Shown piece by piece: positions 17,146 through 26,292 of a stretch of DNA of 32,341 bases. The stretch covers positions 1 to 32,341 of the forward strand of contig JAHDEZ010000007.1 of assembly GCA_020628425.1 (NCBI GenBank), read 5' to 3'. Made by a program: the position numbers and the translations under genes. This stretch comes from Hellea sp. (GTDB lineage: Bacteria; Pseudomonadota; Alphaproteobacteria; Caulobacterales; Maricaulaceae). The first letter of the stretch is position 1; the number at the start of each line of letters is the position of its first letter. Below the pieces are notes generated by a model. That model worked only from the letters and a program-made list of their open reading frames with translations, did no database searches and had not been told where the DNA came from.

Positions 17146-18993
17146 ATGGAACTGAATTTCTGGACCTATTTCTGGGTTATTCTCACCTTCGGCGCCTATG
17201 TTCTGATAGCTATTCGTTCACGGGCAGGTTCGACTAACGAATTTTACGTGGCTGGCCATGACGTTCACCCCACAGTTAATGGAATGGCCACTGCAGCAGA
17301 TTGGATGAGTGCCGCGTCTTTCCTCTCCATGGCCGGTCTAATCGCTTTTATGGGCTACGACGGATCGGTTTTCCTTTTAGGTTGGACGGGAGGATATGTT
17401 CTTTTGGCATTGCTGTTGGCTCCGTTTTTGAGAGAATTCGGGAAATTTACGGTACCAGATTTTGTTGGAGACCGTTATTATTCGACCACTGCACGCGTAA
17501 TCGCCGTTATTTGCGCCCTGTTTGTTTCGTTCACTTATATTGCAGGGCAAATGAAAGGCGTTGGTGTTGCTTTTTCCAGCTTTTTAGATGTTGATGCCAC
17601 CATTGGTATTATCATCGGAATGGTAATCGTGTTTTTCTACGCGGTTCTTGGTGGAATGAAGGGAATTACTTACACGCAGGTCGCGCAATATTGTGTTTTG
17701 ATTTTCGCCTACACGGTGCCTGCTATATATATTTCCTTGATAATAACTGGCAATCCTATCCCGCAATTGGGTTTCTTATCGGATGCAAAAAATGCCGGCG
17801 TTCCAATCATGGAGAAACTAAACACCGCAATTACTGAGCTCGGCTTTCCAGAATACACAGCTAGGAAAAAGTCCTATACAGACATTTTCTTTATTACGGC
17901 AGCTTTAATGGTCGGTACTGCAGGACTCCCACATGTTATCATTCGGTTCTTTACCGTTAAATCGGCACAGGCTGCAAGGATGTCAGCCGGGTGGGCACTC
18001 CTGTTTATTGCTATACTTTACACCACAGCACCTGCGGTCGCTTCATTTGCCCGCCTAAATTTCGTCAATACGGTTGAGAGCACGAACTATCAGGCCATCG
18101 AAAATGAAAAAAACACACCTGAATGGTTTAAAACCTGGGAGAATAACGGATACCTAGCCTGGGTTGACAAAAATGGTGACGGTAAAGTTCAGTACCGGAA
18201 TGGCGACCTTATAGCCGCCCAAAAGAAGCCAATATTTGACGGCGATAATCGAGGCGAAAATGGGGAACGCCTCCTAAAGATTTGCACGGACATAGTTTCT
18301 GAAAAATGCAATAACATCAATGAGAACGACAACGAAGTTTATATTGATAACGACATTATTGTCCTGGCCAATCCGACTATTGCCAGCTTACCTGACTGGG
18401 TTATTGGGCTGGTCGTCGCTGGCGGTCTGGCCGCAGCACTTTCCACGGCGGCGGGTTTGCTCATGGTTATCAGTTCTGCGGTTTCACATGATCTGTGCAA
18501 ACGTACACTTGCCCCGAATATGAGTGAAGCGCGGGAAATGCTTGTCGCTCGTATCTCTGCCGCCGGCGCAGTGATAGCGGCTGGCTTGCTGGGAATATTT
18601 GCGACTTCTTTGCCTTTTGTCGCTCAAGTTGTCGCTTTTGCTTTTGGTCTTGCGGCTGCCTCCTTGTTTCCGGTAATATTTTTGGGGATTTTCTGGAAAC
18701 GAATGAACAAAGAAGGCGCGATAGCATCAATGCTGACGGGTCTCATCACCACATTTAGCTACATCTATTATTTCAAATTTATTTATGTTCCTAAGGCTGG
18801 TACAAAACCAGAAGAAGATTGGTGGTTCGGCATATCACCAGAAGGAATAGGCTTTTTGTTTATGTGGTTAGCGCTCGGCGTCGGTGTAACTGTCGCACTC
18901 GCAACCAAAGCACCACCCGCTCATATTCAAACCTTGGTCGAGGACATTCGTGTCCCAGGAAAACGACGACCCCATGGCCCTAAAGGCGTTTAG
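17146..18993 (+). CDS. Sodium:solute symporter large subunit (acetate/short-acid type)
   Basis: A 615-residue sodium:solute symporter of the two-subunit subfamily related to acetate permease ActP, with about 13 helices. Family marks are FYVAGHDVHPTVNGMATAADWMSAASF, the YVLLALLLAPFLREFGKFTVPDF stretch and GTAGLPHVIIRFFTV. It would import a small organic acid with sodium; acetate-like substrates are likely but the exact one is unknown. A long hydrophilic insertion at about residues 318-403 holds VDKNGDGKVQ (D341-Q349), an EF-hand-like calcium loop pattern whose twelfth position is Asn rather than Glu. It is coupled to the small subunit upstream. Its stop is 4 bases from that of the convergent lytic transglycosylase. 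Confidence 0.9.
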   Translation: MELNFWTYFWVILTFGAYVLIAIRSRAGSTNEFYVAGHDVHPTVNGMATAADWMSAASFLSMAGLIAFMGYDGSVFLLGWTGGYVLLALLLAPFLREFGKFTVPDFVGDRYYSTTARVIAVICALFVSFTYIAGQMKGVGVAFSSFLDVDATIGIIIGMVIVFFYAVLGGMKGITYTQVAQYCVLIFAYTVPAIYISLIITGNPIPQLGFLSDAKNAGVPIMEKLNTAITELGFPEYTARKKSYTDIFFITAALMVGTAGLPHVIIRFFTVKSAQAARMSAGWALLFIAILYTTAPAVASFARLNFVNTVESTNYQAIENEKNTPEWFKTWENNGYLAWVDKNGDGKVQYRNGDLIAAQKKPIFDGDNRGENGERLLKICTDIVSEKCNNINENDNEVYIDNDIIVLANPTIASLPDWVIGLVVAGGLAAALSTAAGLLMVISSAVSHDLCKRTLAPNMSEAREMLVARISAAGAVIAAGLLGIFATSLPFVAQVVAFAFGLAAASLFPVIFLGIFWKRMNKEGAIASMLTGLITTFSYIYYFKFIYVPKAGTKPEEDWWFGISPEGIGFLFMWLALGVGVTVALATKAPPAHIQTLVEDIRVPGKRRPHGPKGV

Positions 18994-18997
18994 GAGC

Positions 18998-21034
18998 TTA
19001 TTTAAAAGCGCCTTTTGTCAGCTTGTAATGCAATCGATTCGGCGAGCTATTACTTTGCAAGCGGGATTGATAAACTTGCATGTTTTCCATAACCCGTTGG
19101 ATATAATTACGTGTTTCCGAAAACGGGACACTTTCCACCCAGTCAACAGGATCAATTGCGCCCGTACGCGGATCACCATAAGCTTTTATCCACTGCTTGG
19201 CCCTGTGTGGACCCGCATTATAGGCCGCTGCCGCCAATATATATGAGCCATCGAAATCTCGTAGAAGGTCATGCAAGTGCAGCGCCCCCAGGTTTGCCGA
19301 GTAATTTATGTCGGTTGTGAGTTTACTTTTACTATATGGAATACGATGTTTGCGGGCTGTTGCCGATGCAGTAGCGTTGATCATCTGCATCATACCATAA
19401 GCACGGGCGGAACTCACAGCGGAATTGTTAAATTCGCTCTCTTGACGGGCAATCGCAAGTACAAACGCTTTATCAAATTTATCCGGAAGGTTCAGTATAG
19501 AGCGGGGCATAGGATAGCCGGACTCAGTTAACATTGATTGAAACCTAGAGGCCTGTTTGGCGGCTCTAACGGAGGGCCTCATCATGTCATAACGTGCACT
19601 ATGCCGGGATAGGTAGGATAGGTCCTCCAGACTGTCCACGACATCGTCGAGATGGAAAGAAAAAAGCGTATAATAGTGCTCTTCTTTTGTTTCCGCGAGT
19701 AAAGTCATAGCTTTAATGCGCCGATCTTGATGCATGCCAGAAAATTCGAGGGGTAGAAGAGGCTCCTCGGGTAACACATTCACGGCATTACCCGGATTCA
19801 ATTTCTCTCCGGCCAGCAGACCATAATAAGTATTCGTGAACCGAGCAGCGTCTGCATAGTGCGTTTGAGCTTCGGCGCGGTTTTGAGCTTCATGGGCGCG
19901 CCCCAACCAATAACTTCCGCGTGACATGGAAACAGGCGTTGTGACACCATTGCGAAGCGTTTGAAAATGCTGGGCGGCCAAATCAGGTTTATTTAGCTGT
20001 GTGAGGGCCAACCATCCACCTAAGAATTCTGCTTCAGCAAATCCAGCACCGCGATTCATGCCGTGATTGCGGGTCAACCTATAGGCTTCTCCGAATTTGC
20101 CTTCCTCGATGGCCCAATAGGTCATTATCTTGCGTTCGCGCCAAAGTCGCTCTTTGCCTTTTTCCGTAGATGGCGGCTCGATAATCTGAAGAAAGGTCTC
20201 TAAGGCATAGTTTTTACTGCGTTTTTGTCGCCGCCATTTAGCGCGTGCATAGAGCAATCCCGTGTCATTTTGTAATGATTGCGGCACTCGTTTAATGGCT
20301 GAATCAATTCCGGAGCTATTGCGGAGAAGACGCATTCGAGCTGTTGCGACCGCGCGTTCACCAGCTGGCATTAATGATAGCAACCCCTCTACCTTTGAGA
20401 AATGGGCGGAACCCTCCCAAATCAAATAATCACCACGAATAGCATGATCTTCTGGCGTCAGCCGGTCTTTGTACCGCCTATAAATATTTTTCTGCCTATC
20501 TCGTGTGAGCTTGGATTCGCGCCAAGCATATTTAAGCCATCTATCACCATTGACTGTATCACCTTGGGTAAAATAGGCATTCGCCAAAACAATTCGACCT
20601 TCCCCAGATACAGGTTCGCGCCCTTCAAACCATCTTATGGTATCAGAAGCGGACATGGGTTTGTCAAATAAACGGTATTCTGCTTTGGCCTGAATGCCCA
20701 CCATACGCGGCCAATCAGACAGATTTTGTATTACATAATTCAGGTCGGCCGTATCTACATTGGGATCTTTCATTGCTTGAATCCAATAAAGAACGTCTTT
20801 GGCTATCGGGTCCTTAACTTTGTTCCTATACTCCTCAAAGGTGGACCAACGTCGTCGATCTGCTGCGCTTAATGCAGACTTAAACGCCTTCGCGTCACTG
20901 CTGACCAATATTGTGGAAAGCTTTGGGGGCGGCGGTTTTATACGTGGTGTTGGAATGTCTGCCTGTGCATTGCCCATGGACAGACATAATCCTGCCAGAA
21001 TGCTGATGACTATATAGCCGGGTCTTAAAGACAT
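18998..21034 (-). CDS. slt: Soluble lytic murein transglycosylase
   Basis: A 678-residue Slt70-like enzyme that cleaves the MurNAc-GlcNAc bond of peptidoglycan with formation of 1,6-anhydroMurNAc, in the periplasm. The N-terminal signal peptide runs to about residue 25 (NAQA). The long middle is the helical superhelix that shapes the ring in Slt70. The catalytic domain holds IARQESEFN with the acid E532, then AYGMMQM and AAAAYNAGPHR, the usual Slt motifs. The ATG at 21034 has a purine-rich GGTGGGG site upstream and gives a clean signal peptide; an upstream TTG at 21055 is less likely. It is divergent from dapA and convergent with the symporter. Confidence 0.93.
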   Translation of the reverse strand: MSLRPGYIVISILAGLCLSMGNAQADIPTPRIKPPPPKLSTILVSSDAKAFKSALSAADRRRWSTFEEYRNKVKDPIAKDVLYWIQAMKDPNVDTADLNYVIQNLSDWPRMVGIQAKAEYRLFDKPMSASDTIRWFEGREPVSGEGRIVLANAYFTQGDTVNGDRWLKYAWRESKLTRDRQKNIYRRYKDRLTPEDHAIRGDYLIWEGSAHFSKVEGLLSLMPAGERAVATARMRLLRNSSGIDSAIKRVPQSLQNDTGLLYARAKWRRQKRSKNYALETFLQIIEPPSTEKGKERLWRERKIMTYWAIEEGKFGEAYRLTRNHGMNRGAGFAEAEFLGGWLALTQLNKPDLAAQHFQTLRNGVTTPVSMSRGSYWLGRAHEAQNRAEAQTHYADAARFTNTYYGLLAGEKLNPGNAVNVLPEEPLLPLEFSGMHQDRRIKAMTLLAETKEEHYYTLFSFHLDDVVDSLEDLSYLSRHSARYDMMRPSVRAAKQASRFQSMLTESGYPMPRSILNLPDKFDKAFVLAIARQESEFNNSAVSSARAYGMMQMINATASATARKHRIPYSKSKLTTDINYSANLGALHLHDLLRDFDGSYILAAAAYNAGPHRAKQWIKAYGDPRTGAIDPVDWVESVPFSETRNYIQRVMENMQVYQSRLQSNSSPNRLHYKLTKGAFK

Positions 21035-21161
21035 TGAGCCCCACCTTGACGACAAATTTATAAGGAATCGACTTGCACGTTATCGTTAAAAACCGTTAAA
21101 CGCTCGCAAATCGAATGCCGAAGCACATGACTAAAATGCACTATAAAGGCGAAAGAGCAAT

Positions 21162-22037
21162 ATGATAAAAGGATCAATTACAGCGATTGTAACACCTTTC
21201 CGTGATGGCGAGGTGGATGAAAAGGCTTTTCAAGAATTTATAGAGTGGCAAATCGACTGTGGAACCCATGGCCTTGTGCCTTGTGGGACGACCGGAGAAT
21301 CAGCAACTCTCAGCGATGAAGAACATAAGCGCGTAATTGCGTTGTGCGTTGAAGCAGCTGCCGGCCGCGTTCCGGTAATAGCCGGGGCTGGCTCAAACGA
21401 GACACGTGTGGCTATAGAATACTCAAAACACGCCAAGGAACTTGGGGCTGATGCAGCACTCGTTGTGACTCCATATTACAACAAGCCCAATCAGGAAGGC
21501 ATTTTCCAGCACTTCAAAGCCATCGCGGATACGGTCGATATACCGATCATTGTTTATAATATTCCTGGTCGTTCTGTTATCGATATCACAAACGAAACCA
21601 TGGGACGTTTATCCAAGCTTCCAACTGTGATTGGTTGTAAGGATGCTACAGGTGACATTTCTCGAGTTACCACTATCAAAGATTTATGCGGCGAGGACTT
21701 TATCCAGTTGTCCGGGGATGATCCGACAGCTTTGGGGCATTCGCTCCATGGCGGGATGGGTGCCATATCAGTTGGTTCTAATATTGCACCTAAGGAATAT
21801 GCGGATTTCCATAATGCCTGTCTCAACGGGGATTACACCACTGCAGTTAAAATCCATGATTCGCTGGATCGCCTGCACAAAGATCTTTTTCTTTGCCCAA
21901 GTCCCGCACCAACAAAATACGGACTGTCTTTGCTAGGTCGAATGACAACGGACGTCCGCCTGCCTATCACGCCCAGTGTTCAGACAACCAAGGACGCTGT
22001 GGAATCTGCAATGACCCGGGCAGGGGTGAAATTTTAA
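21162..22037 (+). CDS. dapA: 4-hydroxy-tetrahydrodipicolinate synthase
   Basis: A 291-residue DapA, the normal family length. It condenses pyruvate with aspartate semialdehyde in the first committed step of lysine and meso-diaminopimelate synthesis. The active site is intact: TTGES at 43-47, Y132 and R137 in YNIPGR, and the Schiff-base lysine K160 in GCKDATGD. The class I aldolase TIM barrel is complete. A GGCGAAAGAG region precedes the ATG. It is divergent from the lytic transglycosylase and 13 bases upstream of smpB, with which it probably shares a transcript. Its product feeds peptidoglycan, an indirect link to the slt neighbour. Confidence 0.96.
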   Translation: MIKGSITAIVTPFRDGEVDEKAFQEFIEWQIDCGTHGLVPCGTTGESATLSDEEHKRVIALCVEAAAGRVPVIAGAGSNETRVAIEYSKHAKELGADAALVVTPYYNKPNQEGIFQHFKAIADTVDIPIIVYNIPGRSVIDITNETMGRLSKLPTVIGCKDATGDISRVTTIKDLCGEDFIQLSGDDPTALGHSLHGGMGAISVGSNIAPKEYADFHNACLNGDYTTAVKIHDSLDRLHKDLFLCPSPAPTKYGLSLLGRMTTDVRLPITPSVQTTKDAVESAMTRAGVKF

Positions 22038-22050
22038 GCTGGACTGAGGC

Positions 22051-22530
22051 ATGGCCAAAAATAAGAAGGAAAGCTCTCAAAGTAAGCTCATCGCAGAAAA
22101 TCGACGCGCACGGTTTGACTTTGAGATCGAAGAAACCTTTGAGGCCGGTATCCAGTTGCTGGGAACAGAGGTAAAAGCCTTGCGAGAAGGGAAGGCTAAT
22201 ATCGCCGAAAGTTACGCATCAATCGAAGGCAATGAGGCTTATTTGATCAATGCCAATATACCCATATATGCCCCGGCCAGCCAATTCAATCATCAACCTA
22301 AGCGGCCCCGAAAGCTCCTGTTGAAGCGCCGGGAAATCAACAAGCTCATGGGCGAAACACAGCGCAAAGGCCGTACGATTGTGCCCATGAAGATGTATTT
22401 CACCAAAAACGGTTTGATAAAACTTCTCATTGGCATTGGAGTTGGTAAAAAAACGACTGATAAGCGTGAAGATAAAAAGAAAAAAGATTGGCAGAAGCAA
22501 AAGGCGCGTCTTATGCGCGAAAAGGGCTAG
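22051..22530 (+). CDS. smpB: SsrA-binding protein SmpB
   Basis: A 159-residue SmpB, which binds tmRNA and delivers it to stalled ribosomes for trans-translation. Marks are [37 protein letters not shown], the basic [12 protein letters not shown] segment and a lysine-rich C-terminal tail ([18 protein letters not shown]) that enters the empty mRNA channel. A GAGG site lies directly upstream of the ATG. It is 13 bases after dapA, a linkage known from other alphaproteobacteria. The tmRNA gene itself is not in this window. Confidence 0.97.
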   Translation: MAKNKKESSQSKLIAENRRARFDFEIEETFEAGIQLLGTEVKALREGKANIAESYASIEGNEAYLINANIPIYAPASQFNHQPKRPRKLLLKRREINKLMGETQRKGRTIVPMKMYFTKNGLIKLLIGIGVGKKTTDKREDKKKKDWQKQKARLMREKG

Positions 22531-22538
22531 AAGAAAAT

Positions 22539-22877
22539 ATGAGAAGACAATTCTTGATGATTGGGATTTTTACGCTTCTAGCTAGTTGCGGTCAGAGCGA
22601 TAAAGACATGTTGGTGGAACGATGTATAACGTCGGAAGACCCTGTTATGTGCGGTTGCATTGTCAAGGGGTTTAGAGAAGGCCTTAGTCCAAAGAATTTT
22701 TCAAATATAGCGGATGATGTTCGTTCGTCTGAGGCCGATGTGGATTTTTTGGACGTTTTACCAATATATGAAAATGAAATTTCCGACGAGGAGTATTCAA
22801 ACGTTATCGATGCCATTGAGCCTTGTCTGGATTCTTTGGACAATAAGTTCGAACGCATAGCCAAAGAAATTCAGTAG
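22539..22877 (+). CDS. Small cysteine-containing lipoprotein of unknown function
   Basis: A 112-residue protein with lipobox LASC (C17) after a short basic and hydrophobic signal. The mature part is acidic and has four more cysteines at C29, C38, C40 and C96, with C38-G-C40 close together, so disulfides in the periplasm are likely. A helical, acidic middle section follows. The ATG at 22539 is preferred because it starts the signal peptide and follows smpB by only 8 bases; an earlier in-frame start at 22488 would overlap smpB and spoil the lipoprotein signal. I do not recognise the family. It probably rides on the dapA-smpB transcript and is convergent with the uracil-DNA glycosylase gene. Confidence 0.7.
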   Translation: MRRQFLMIGIFTLLASCGQSDKDMLVERCITSEDPVMCGCIVKGFREGLSPKNFSNIADDVRSSEADVDFLDVLPIYENEISDEEYSNVIDAIEPCLDSLDNKFERIAKEIQ

Positions 22878-22900
22878 AACACTCGATTCGATGTCTATAA

Positions 22901-23536
22901 TCAAAGACTCAGGAATTTCCTGATATCTGCAAACACCTCAAAGAACATCTCTTCAGTTAGGCGGCGCGTATTGGTATTATAGCGCGAGCAGTGATAGCTT
23001 GAGTAGATACGTCTATCACCCTGAATTTCATATACTTTATGATGGCCAAAGGGATAATCTTTCAGCCTTAAACCTAAGGCCCGCACAGTATTATCATGAG
23101 ATATTTTACCCAGAGTCAAAATAACTTTCAGAGAGTTTAAAGAGGCAATTTGGTCGGTCAAAAATGGACGGCAAGCGGCGGCCTCGGCGCCGACGGGTTT
23201 ATTTTGAGGTGGGAGGCATCTGACGGCATTTGTAATCATGGCCTTGTTGAGCGTTAGTCCGTCATCGATGGACGCACCATATTGCCCTTTACTAAAATTG
23301 TGCTTTTCTAAAGCTGCATAAAGTAGATCTCCGGCCCAATCGCCAGTAAAGGGACGGCCTGTCCGGTTTGCACCGTGCATACCGGGTGCAAGGCCAACAA
23401 TTAGCAGTTCCGGTTCGGGATCGCCAAAGCTGGGAACCGGAGCGTTGTAATAGTCCGGATGGGTCTCACGCAGCCCAAGTAGAAAGCTCCGCAGCCTTGG
23501 GCATTTATCACAATCTCTGTGGGGTTCCTGAAACAC
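22901..23536 (-). CDS. Uracil-DNA glycosylase, family 5 (UDGb-like)
   Basis: A 211-residue iron-sulfur uracil-DNA glycosylase that removes uracil and other deaminated bases from DNA. The key motif is GLAPGMHGANRTGRPFTGD, typical of family 5 (UDGb), where the catalytic aspartate of other families is replaced by a small residue. The iron-sulfur cysteines are C9 and C12 (DCDKC) plus cysteines in NAVRCLPP and AAACRPF. The distal motif is HCSRYNTNTRRLT. The start is GTG at 23536: an in-frame stop lies four codons upstream and no ATG intervenes. It is divergent from folK, with 40 bases between starts. Confidence 0.9.
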   Translation of the reverse strand: MFQEPHRDCDKCPRLRSFLLGLRETHPDYYNAPVPSFGDPEPELLIVGLAPGMHGANRTGRPFTGDWAGDLLYAALEKHNFSKGQYGASIDDGLTLNKAMITNAVRCLPPQNKPVGAEAAACRPFLTDQIASLNSLKVILTLGKISHDNTVRALGLRLKDYPFGHHKVYEIQGDRRIYSSYHCSRYNTNTRRLTEEMFFEVFADIRKFLSL

Positions 23537-23576
23537 TTTGTCTGGTCTTTACGATTTTGGATGATAAGAACGAATT

Positions 23577-24080
23577 ATGAGTTCCATATATATCGCTTTG
23601 GGCGCTAATTTGTCCAATCCAAAAGAAACTTTCACAGAAGCTTTGAATATGCTGAACGGCAAAGGCGTTGACATCATCAAAACATCGGGGCTTTGGCAAA
23701 GCCCGTCATGGCCACCCGGTCAAGGCCATCCTGACTATCTGAATGCTGTTGCCGAAGTCCGATTTAATGGCAATGCGAAAGTATTACTCAGAATGCTGCA
23801 CGATATTGAAGCTGAAATGGGACGGATTAGAACCATTAAGAATGCTCCAAGGCCGCTAGACTTGGATTTGTTGGATTTCAAAGGTCAAGTCATGGATGAA
23901 CAAAATCTCACTATCCCCCATCCCAGAATGACAGTTAGGGGTTTTGTTTTGCTTCCTCTTGAAGAAATAGCACCAGACTGGTGCGCACCTGAAACTGGAT
24001 ATCACATCACTTATTACATTGCCCGACTTCCATTCAGAGATGTGGCCCCAATTGATTACCGCGGGCCTTTTTATCATTGA
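23577..24080 (+). CDS. folK: 2-amino-4-hydroxy-6-hydroxymethyldihydropteridine pyrophosphokinase
   Basis: A 167-residue HPPK, which transfers pyrophosphate from ATP to the pterin in folate synthesis, in the cytosol. Family marks are ALGANLSNP near the start, GHPDYLNAVAEV, the Mg/ATP-binding PRPLDLDLLDF, and IPHPRMTVRGFVLLPLEEIAP. It is complete and of normal length. No folP or folB gene is adjacent, so this is a stand-alone folK, as often in alphaproteobacteria. It is divergent from the uracil-DNA glycosylase gene and 47 bases upstream of the YeeE/YedE pair. Confidence 0.95.
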   Translation: MSSIYIALGANLSNPKETFTEALNMLNGKGVDIIKTSGLWQSPSWPPGQGHPDYLNAVAEVRFNGNAKVLLRMLHDIEAEMGRIRTIKNAPRPLDLDLLDFKGQVMDEQNLTIPHPRMTVRGFVLLPLEEIAPDWCAPETGYHITYYIARLPFRDVAPIDYRGPFYH

Positions 24081-24127
24081 TGGTGCAAATACTGGACAAA
24101 TAAGAACGGTCGACTAAACTTACGGTT

Positions 24128-24556
24128 ATGGAGAATTTTACGCCCATTAGTGCCACCATAGGCGGAGCCTTAATTGGTCTCTCTGCCGTTATCCTCATGG
24201 GTGGATTAGGACGCATTGCTGGTATCAGTGGTATTGCTGGCGGCCTTTTCAAACAATCTGATCTGGGCGAAAAATATTGGCGTTTGGCATTTCTGGCGGG
24301 ATTAGTTTTGGTACCATTTGTCATGATTAGCTTTAAACCCGAACTGAATATCGTCCAATATAAAACCCATGCTTGGACCATTATGCTCGCAGGTATCATT
24401 GTTGGTCTGGGGACACAGCTTGGTAATGGCTGCACCAGCGGACATGGCGTCTGTGGCAATGCGCGCATGTCGGAGCGTTCAATTATTGCGACAATAGTGT
24501 TTATGGGCACAGGCATGATGACTGTTTTTCTGTCTAAATATTTAGGTCTTTACTGA
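24128..24556 (+). CDS. YeeE/YedE family membrane protein (PmpA-like half)
   Basis: A 142-residue membrane protein of the YeeE/YedE (DUF395) family, implicated in thiosulfate or other sulfur-compound uptake. It has about four helices and the family motif GLGTQLGNGCTSGHGVCG near residues 97-114 with its conserved cysteines. An earlier G-rich helix (ALIGLSAVILMGGLGRIAGISG) is also typical. Its TGA overlaps the ATG of the next gene by one base, so the two halves should be made together. No good ribosome site precedes its own ATG. Confidence 0.88.
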   Translation: MENFTPISATIGGALIGLSAVILMGGLGRIAGISGIAGGLFKQSDLGEKYWRLAFLAGLVLVPFVMISFKPELNIVQYKTHAWTIMLAGIIVGLGTQLGNGCTSGHGVCGNARMSERSIIATIVFMGTGMMTVFLSKYLGLY

Positions 24557-24975
24557 TGGGAAAGGTAATACTCGCATTTATCGCGGGCGGACTGTTTGGT
24601 GCAGGCCTGCTCATTTCGCAAATGACCAATCCTTCCAAGGTCATAGCTTTTTTAGATATTATGGGGAATTGGGATCCCAGCTTGGCTTTTGTGATGATTG
24701 GTGCGCTCGTCGTGACATTCTTTGGGTATCGCGTCGTTCTGCGAAAAGAGAAACCGGCGTTAGAGCCTGAGTTTAAATTGCCGATTAATAGAAATGTGGA
24801 TTTGTCTCTGACAGGCGGCGCAGCTTTATTTGGCGTAGGATGGGGCTTATCCGGACTTTGTCCTGGTCCGGCTTTGTCGGTTTCGACATTTGGTGGCGCC
24901 AATATACTATATTTTCTGACCGGAATGATTGGGTCTATGGCTGTCTTTCAACTTTTAAACCAACGCCGTAGCTAA
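24556..24975 (+). CDS. YeeE/YedE family membrane protein (PmpB-like half)
   Basis: A 139-residue partner of the previous gene, also YeeE/YedE. The family motif GVGWGLSGLCPGPAL lies near residues 95-109, and an earlier MTNPSKVIAFLDI stretch is typical of the second half. About four helices are predicted. The two short genes correspond to the two halves of a single-chain YeeE. The TGATG overlap with the upstream gene gives translational coupling. The following YceI-like gene starts GTG directly after this stop. Confidence 0.88.
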   Translation: MGKVILAFIAGGLFGAGLLISQMTNPSKVIAFLDIMGNWDPSLAFVMIGALVVTFFGYRVVLRKEKPALEPEFKLPINRNVDLSLTGGAALFGVGWGLSGLCPGPALSVSTFGGANILYFLTGMIGSMAVFQLLNQRRS

Positions 24976-25584
24976 GTGTTTCGAAAGTCTTTGATAATTA
25001 CAGGTCTGATTGTGTGTGGCTGTGCCGTTGAGCCCGATCAAAAAAACGATTACGCGCCAGCCGATATTGCGATACCGACGGAACAGAGCCTGCACGCATG
25101 GACGGTCGATCTGAATGATTCCGAGATCGCCTTTGAAGCCTATGAGAAGCGCAAAATCTTCTCCGGTCAGTTTTCGCGTTTTAATGTCAGCGTAACACTG
25201 GATTTGGACAATCCGTCAAATGGACAAATTCGGGCAATCATAGACTTGGATAGCGCAGACGCAGGCAATGCCGATCGGAATGATGTTTTAAAAACGGCTG
25301 AATGGTTTTATCTGGATAAATTCCCAATCGCGGAATTTATTTCGAACGATATTCGTCGAACCGGTCCTAATTCTTTTGAAGCTAAGGGAAAATTATCCAT
25401 CAAAGATGTTACAAAAGAGATTGTTTTACCATTTACACTGTCGCAAAACGAAGATGAAACGCTCGCTCGAGCGACCTATGAATTTAATCGACTTGATTAC
25501 AAAATCGGTGTCGGATCATTCGCAGATGAGAAATATGTTGGATATCCGGTCAAAGTTATAATAACAGTCAAAGCATCACAATGA
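24976..25584 (+). CDS. YceI family lipid-binding lipoprotein
   Basis: A 202-residue YceI-domain protein. These fold as a lipocalin-like barrel that holds polyisoprenoid-type lipids in the periplasm. Evidence: the WTVDLNDSEIAFEAY opening strand, FSRFNVSVTLDLDNP, the AEWFYLDKFPIAEF motif and the closing YPVKVIITVKAS strand. The N-terminus is a lipoprotein signal ending in a VCGC or IVCG lipobox. The GTG start lies immediately after the stop of the YeeE/YedE partner, so it is probably coupled. The ligand and role are unknown. It is 6 bases before scoA. Confidence 0.85.
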   Translation: MFRKSLIITGLIVCGCAVEPDQKNDYAPADIAIPTEQSLHAWTVDLNDSEIAFEAYEKRKIFSGQFSRFNVSVTLDLDNPSNGQIRAIIDLDSADAGNADRNDVLKTAEWFYLDKFPIAEFISNDIRRTGPNSFEAKGKLSIKDVTKEIVLPFTLSQNEDETLARATYEFNRLDYKIGVGSFADEKYVGYPVKVIITVKASQ

Positions 25585-25590
25585 GGACAT

Positions 25591-26292
25591 ATGGCCAGTA
25601 AAATTTTTAAAAATGCCCATGAGGCGTTAAAGGGTTTGGCCTTTGACGGCATGATGGTAATGTCCGGTGGATTTGGTCTATGCGGCATCCCTGAAAACCT
25701 CATTGCTGCTCTTCGCGATACTGGTGTGAAAGATATTACGGCTGTTTCCAATAATGCAGGCGTCGACGGATTTGGATTGGGGCTTTTGCTGGAAACCCGA
25801 CAAATCAAGAAAATGATGAGCTCTTATGTCGGAGAAAACAAAGAGTTTGAACGGCAGTTCTTGGCGGGCGAACTTGAACTCGAATTTAATCCCCAAGGAA
25901 CGTTGGCAGAGCGCATTCGAGCAGGCGGTGCCGGCATTCCGGGGTTCTATACTAAAACCGGTGTCGGAACCGTGATTGCTGAAGGTAAACCCCATCAGGT
26001 ATTCAACGGAGAAACCTATGTTATGGAAACTGGTCTTGTGGCTGATCTCTCTATCGTCAAAGCCTGGAAGGGCGACACCGAAGGAAATCTAATCTATAAA
26101 TCGACAGCCAAGAACTTCAATCCTATGATGGCCACAGCCGGCAAAGTCACTGTGGTGGAAGTTGATGAACTAGTTGAGCCTGGCGCACTGGACCCGAACT
26201 TTATTCATACGCCCGGCATTTTCGTGCAGCGCATTATCGAAGCCAAATGCGAGAAGCGAATCGAACAGCTAACAACCCGGGAGAAAAAATAG
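25591..26292 (+). CDS. scoA: 3-oxoacid CoA-transferase subunit A
   Basis: A 233-residue alpha subunit of a 3-oxoacid (succinyl-CoA) CoA-transferase, which activates acetoacetate or similar keto acids. The glycine-rich [15 protein letters not shown] motif is at about residues 29-43 and the family stretch [13 protein letters not shown] follows. It is full length. An AGGA ribosome site precedes the ATG. The next gene, scoB, starts within the stop of this gene (TAGTG), the usual coupling. The substrate acid cannot be fixed from sequence. Confidence 0.94.
   Translation: MASKIFKNAHEALKGLAFDGMMVMSGGFGLCGIPENLIAALRDTGVKDITAVSNNAGVDGFGLGLLLETRQIKKMMSSYVGENKEFERQFLAGELELEFNPQGTLAERIRAGGAGIPGFYTKTGVGTVIAEGKPHQVFNGETYVMETGLVADLSIVKAWKGDTEGNLIYKSTAKNFNPMMATAGKVTVVEVDELVEPGALDPNFIHTPGIFVQRIIEAKCEKRIEQLTTREKK

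Noticed and set aside
24034..24516. 160-residue reverse frame opposite the first YeeE/YedE gene
   Set aside because: Antisense of a gene with clear family motifs; composition is typical of a shadow frame.
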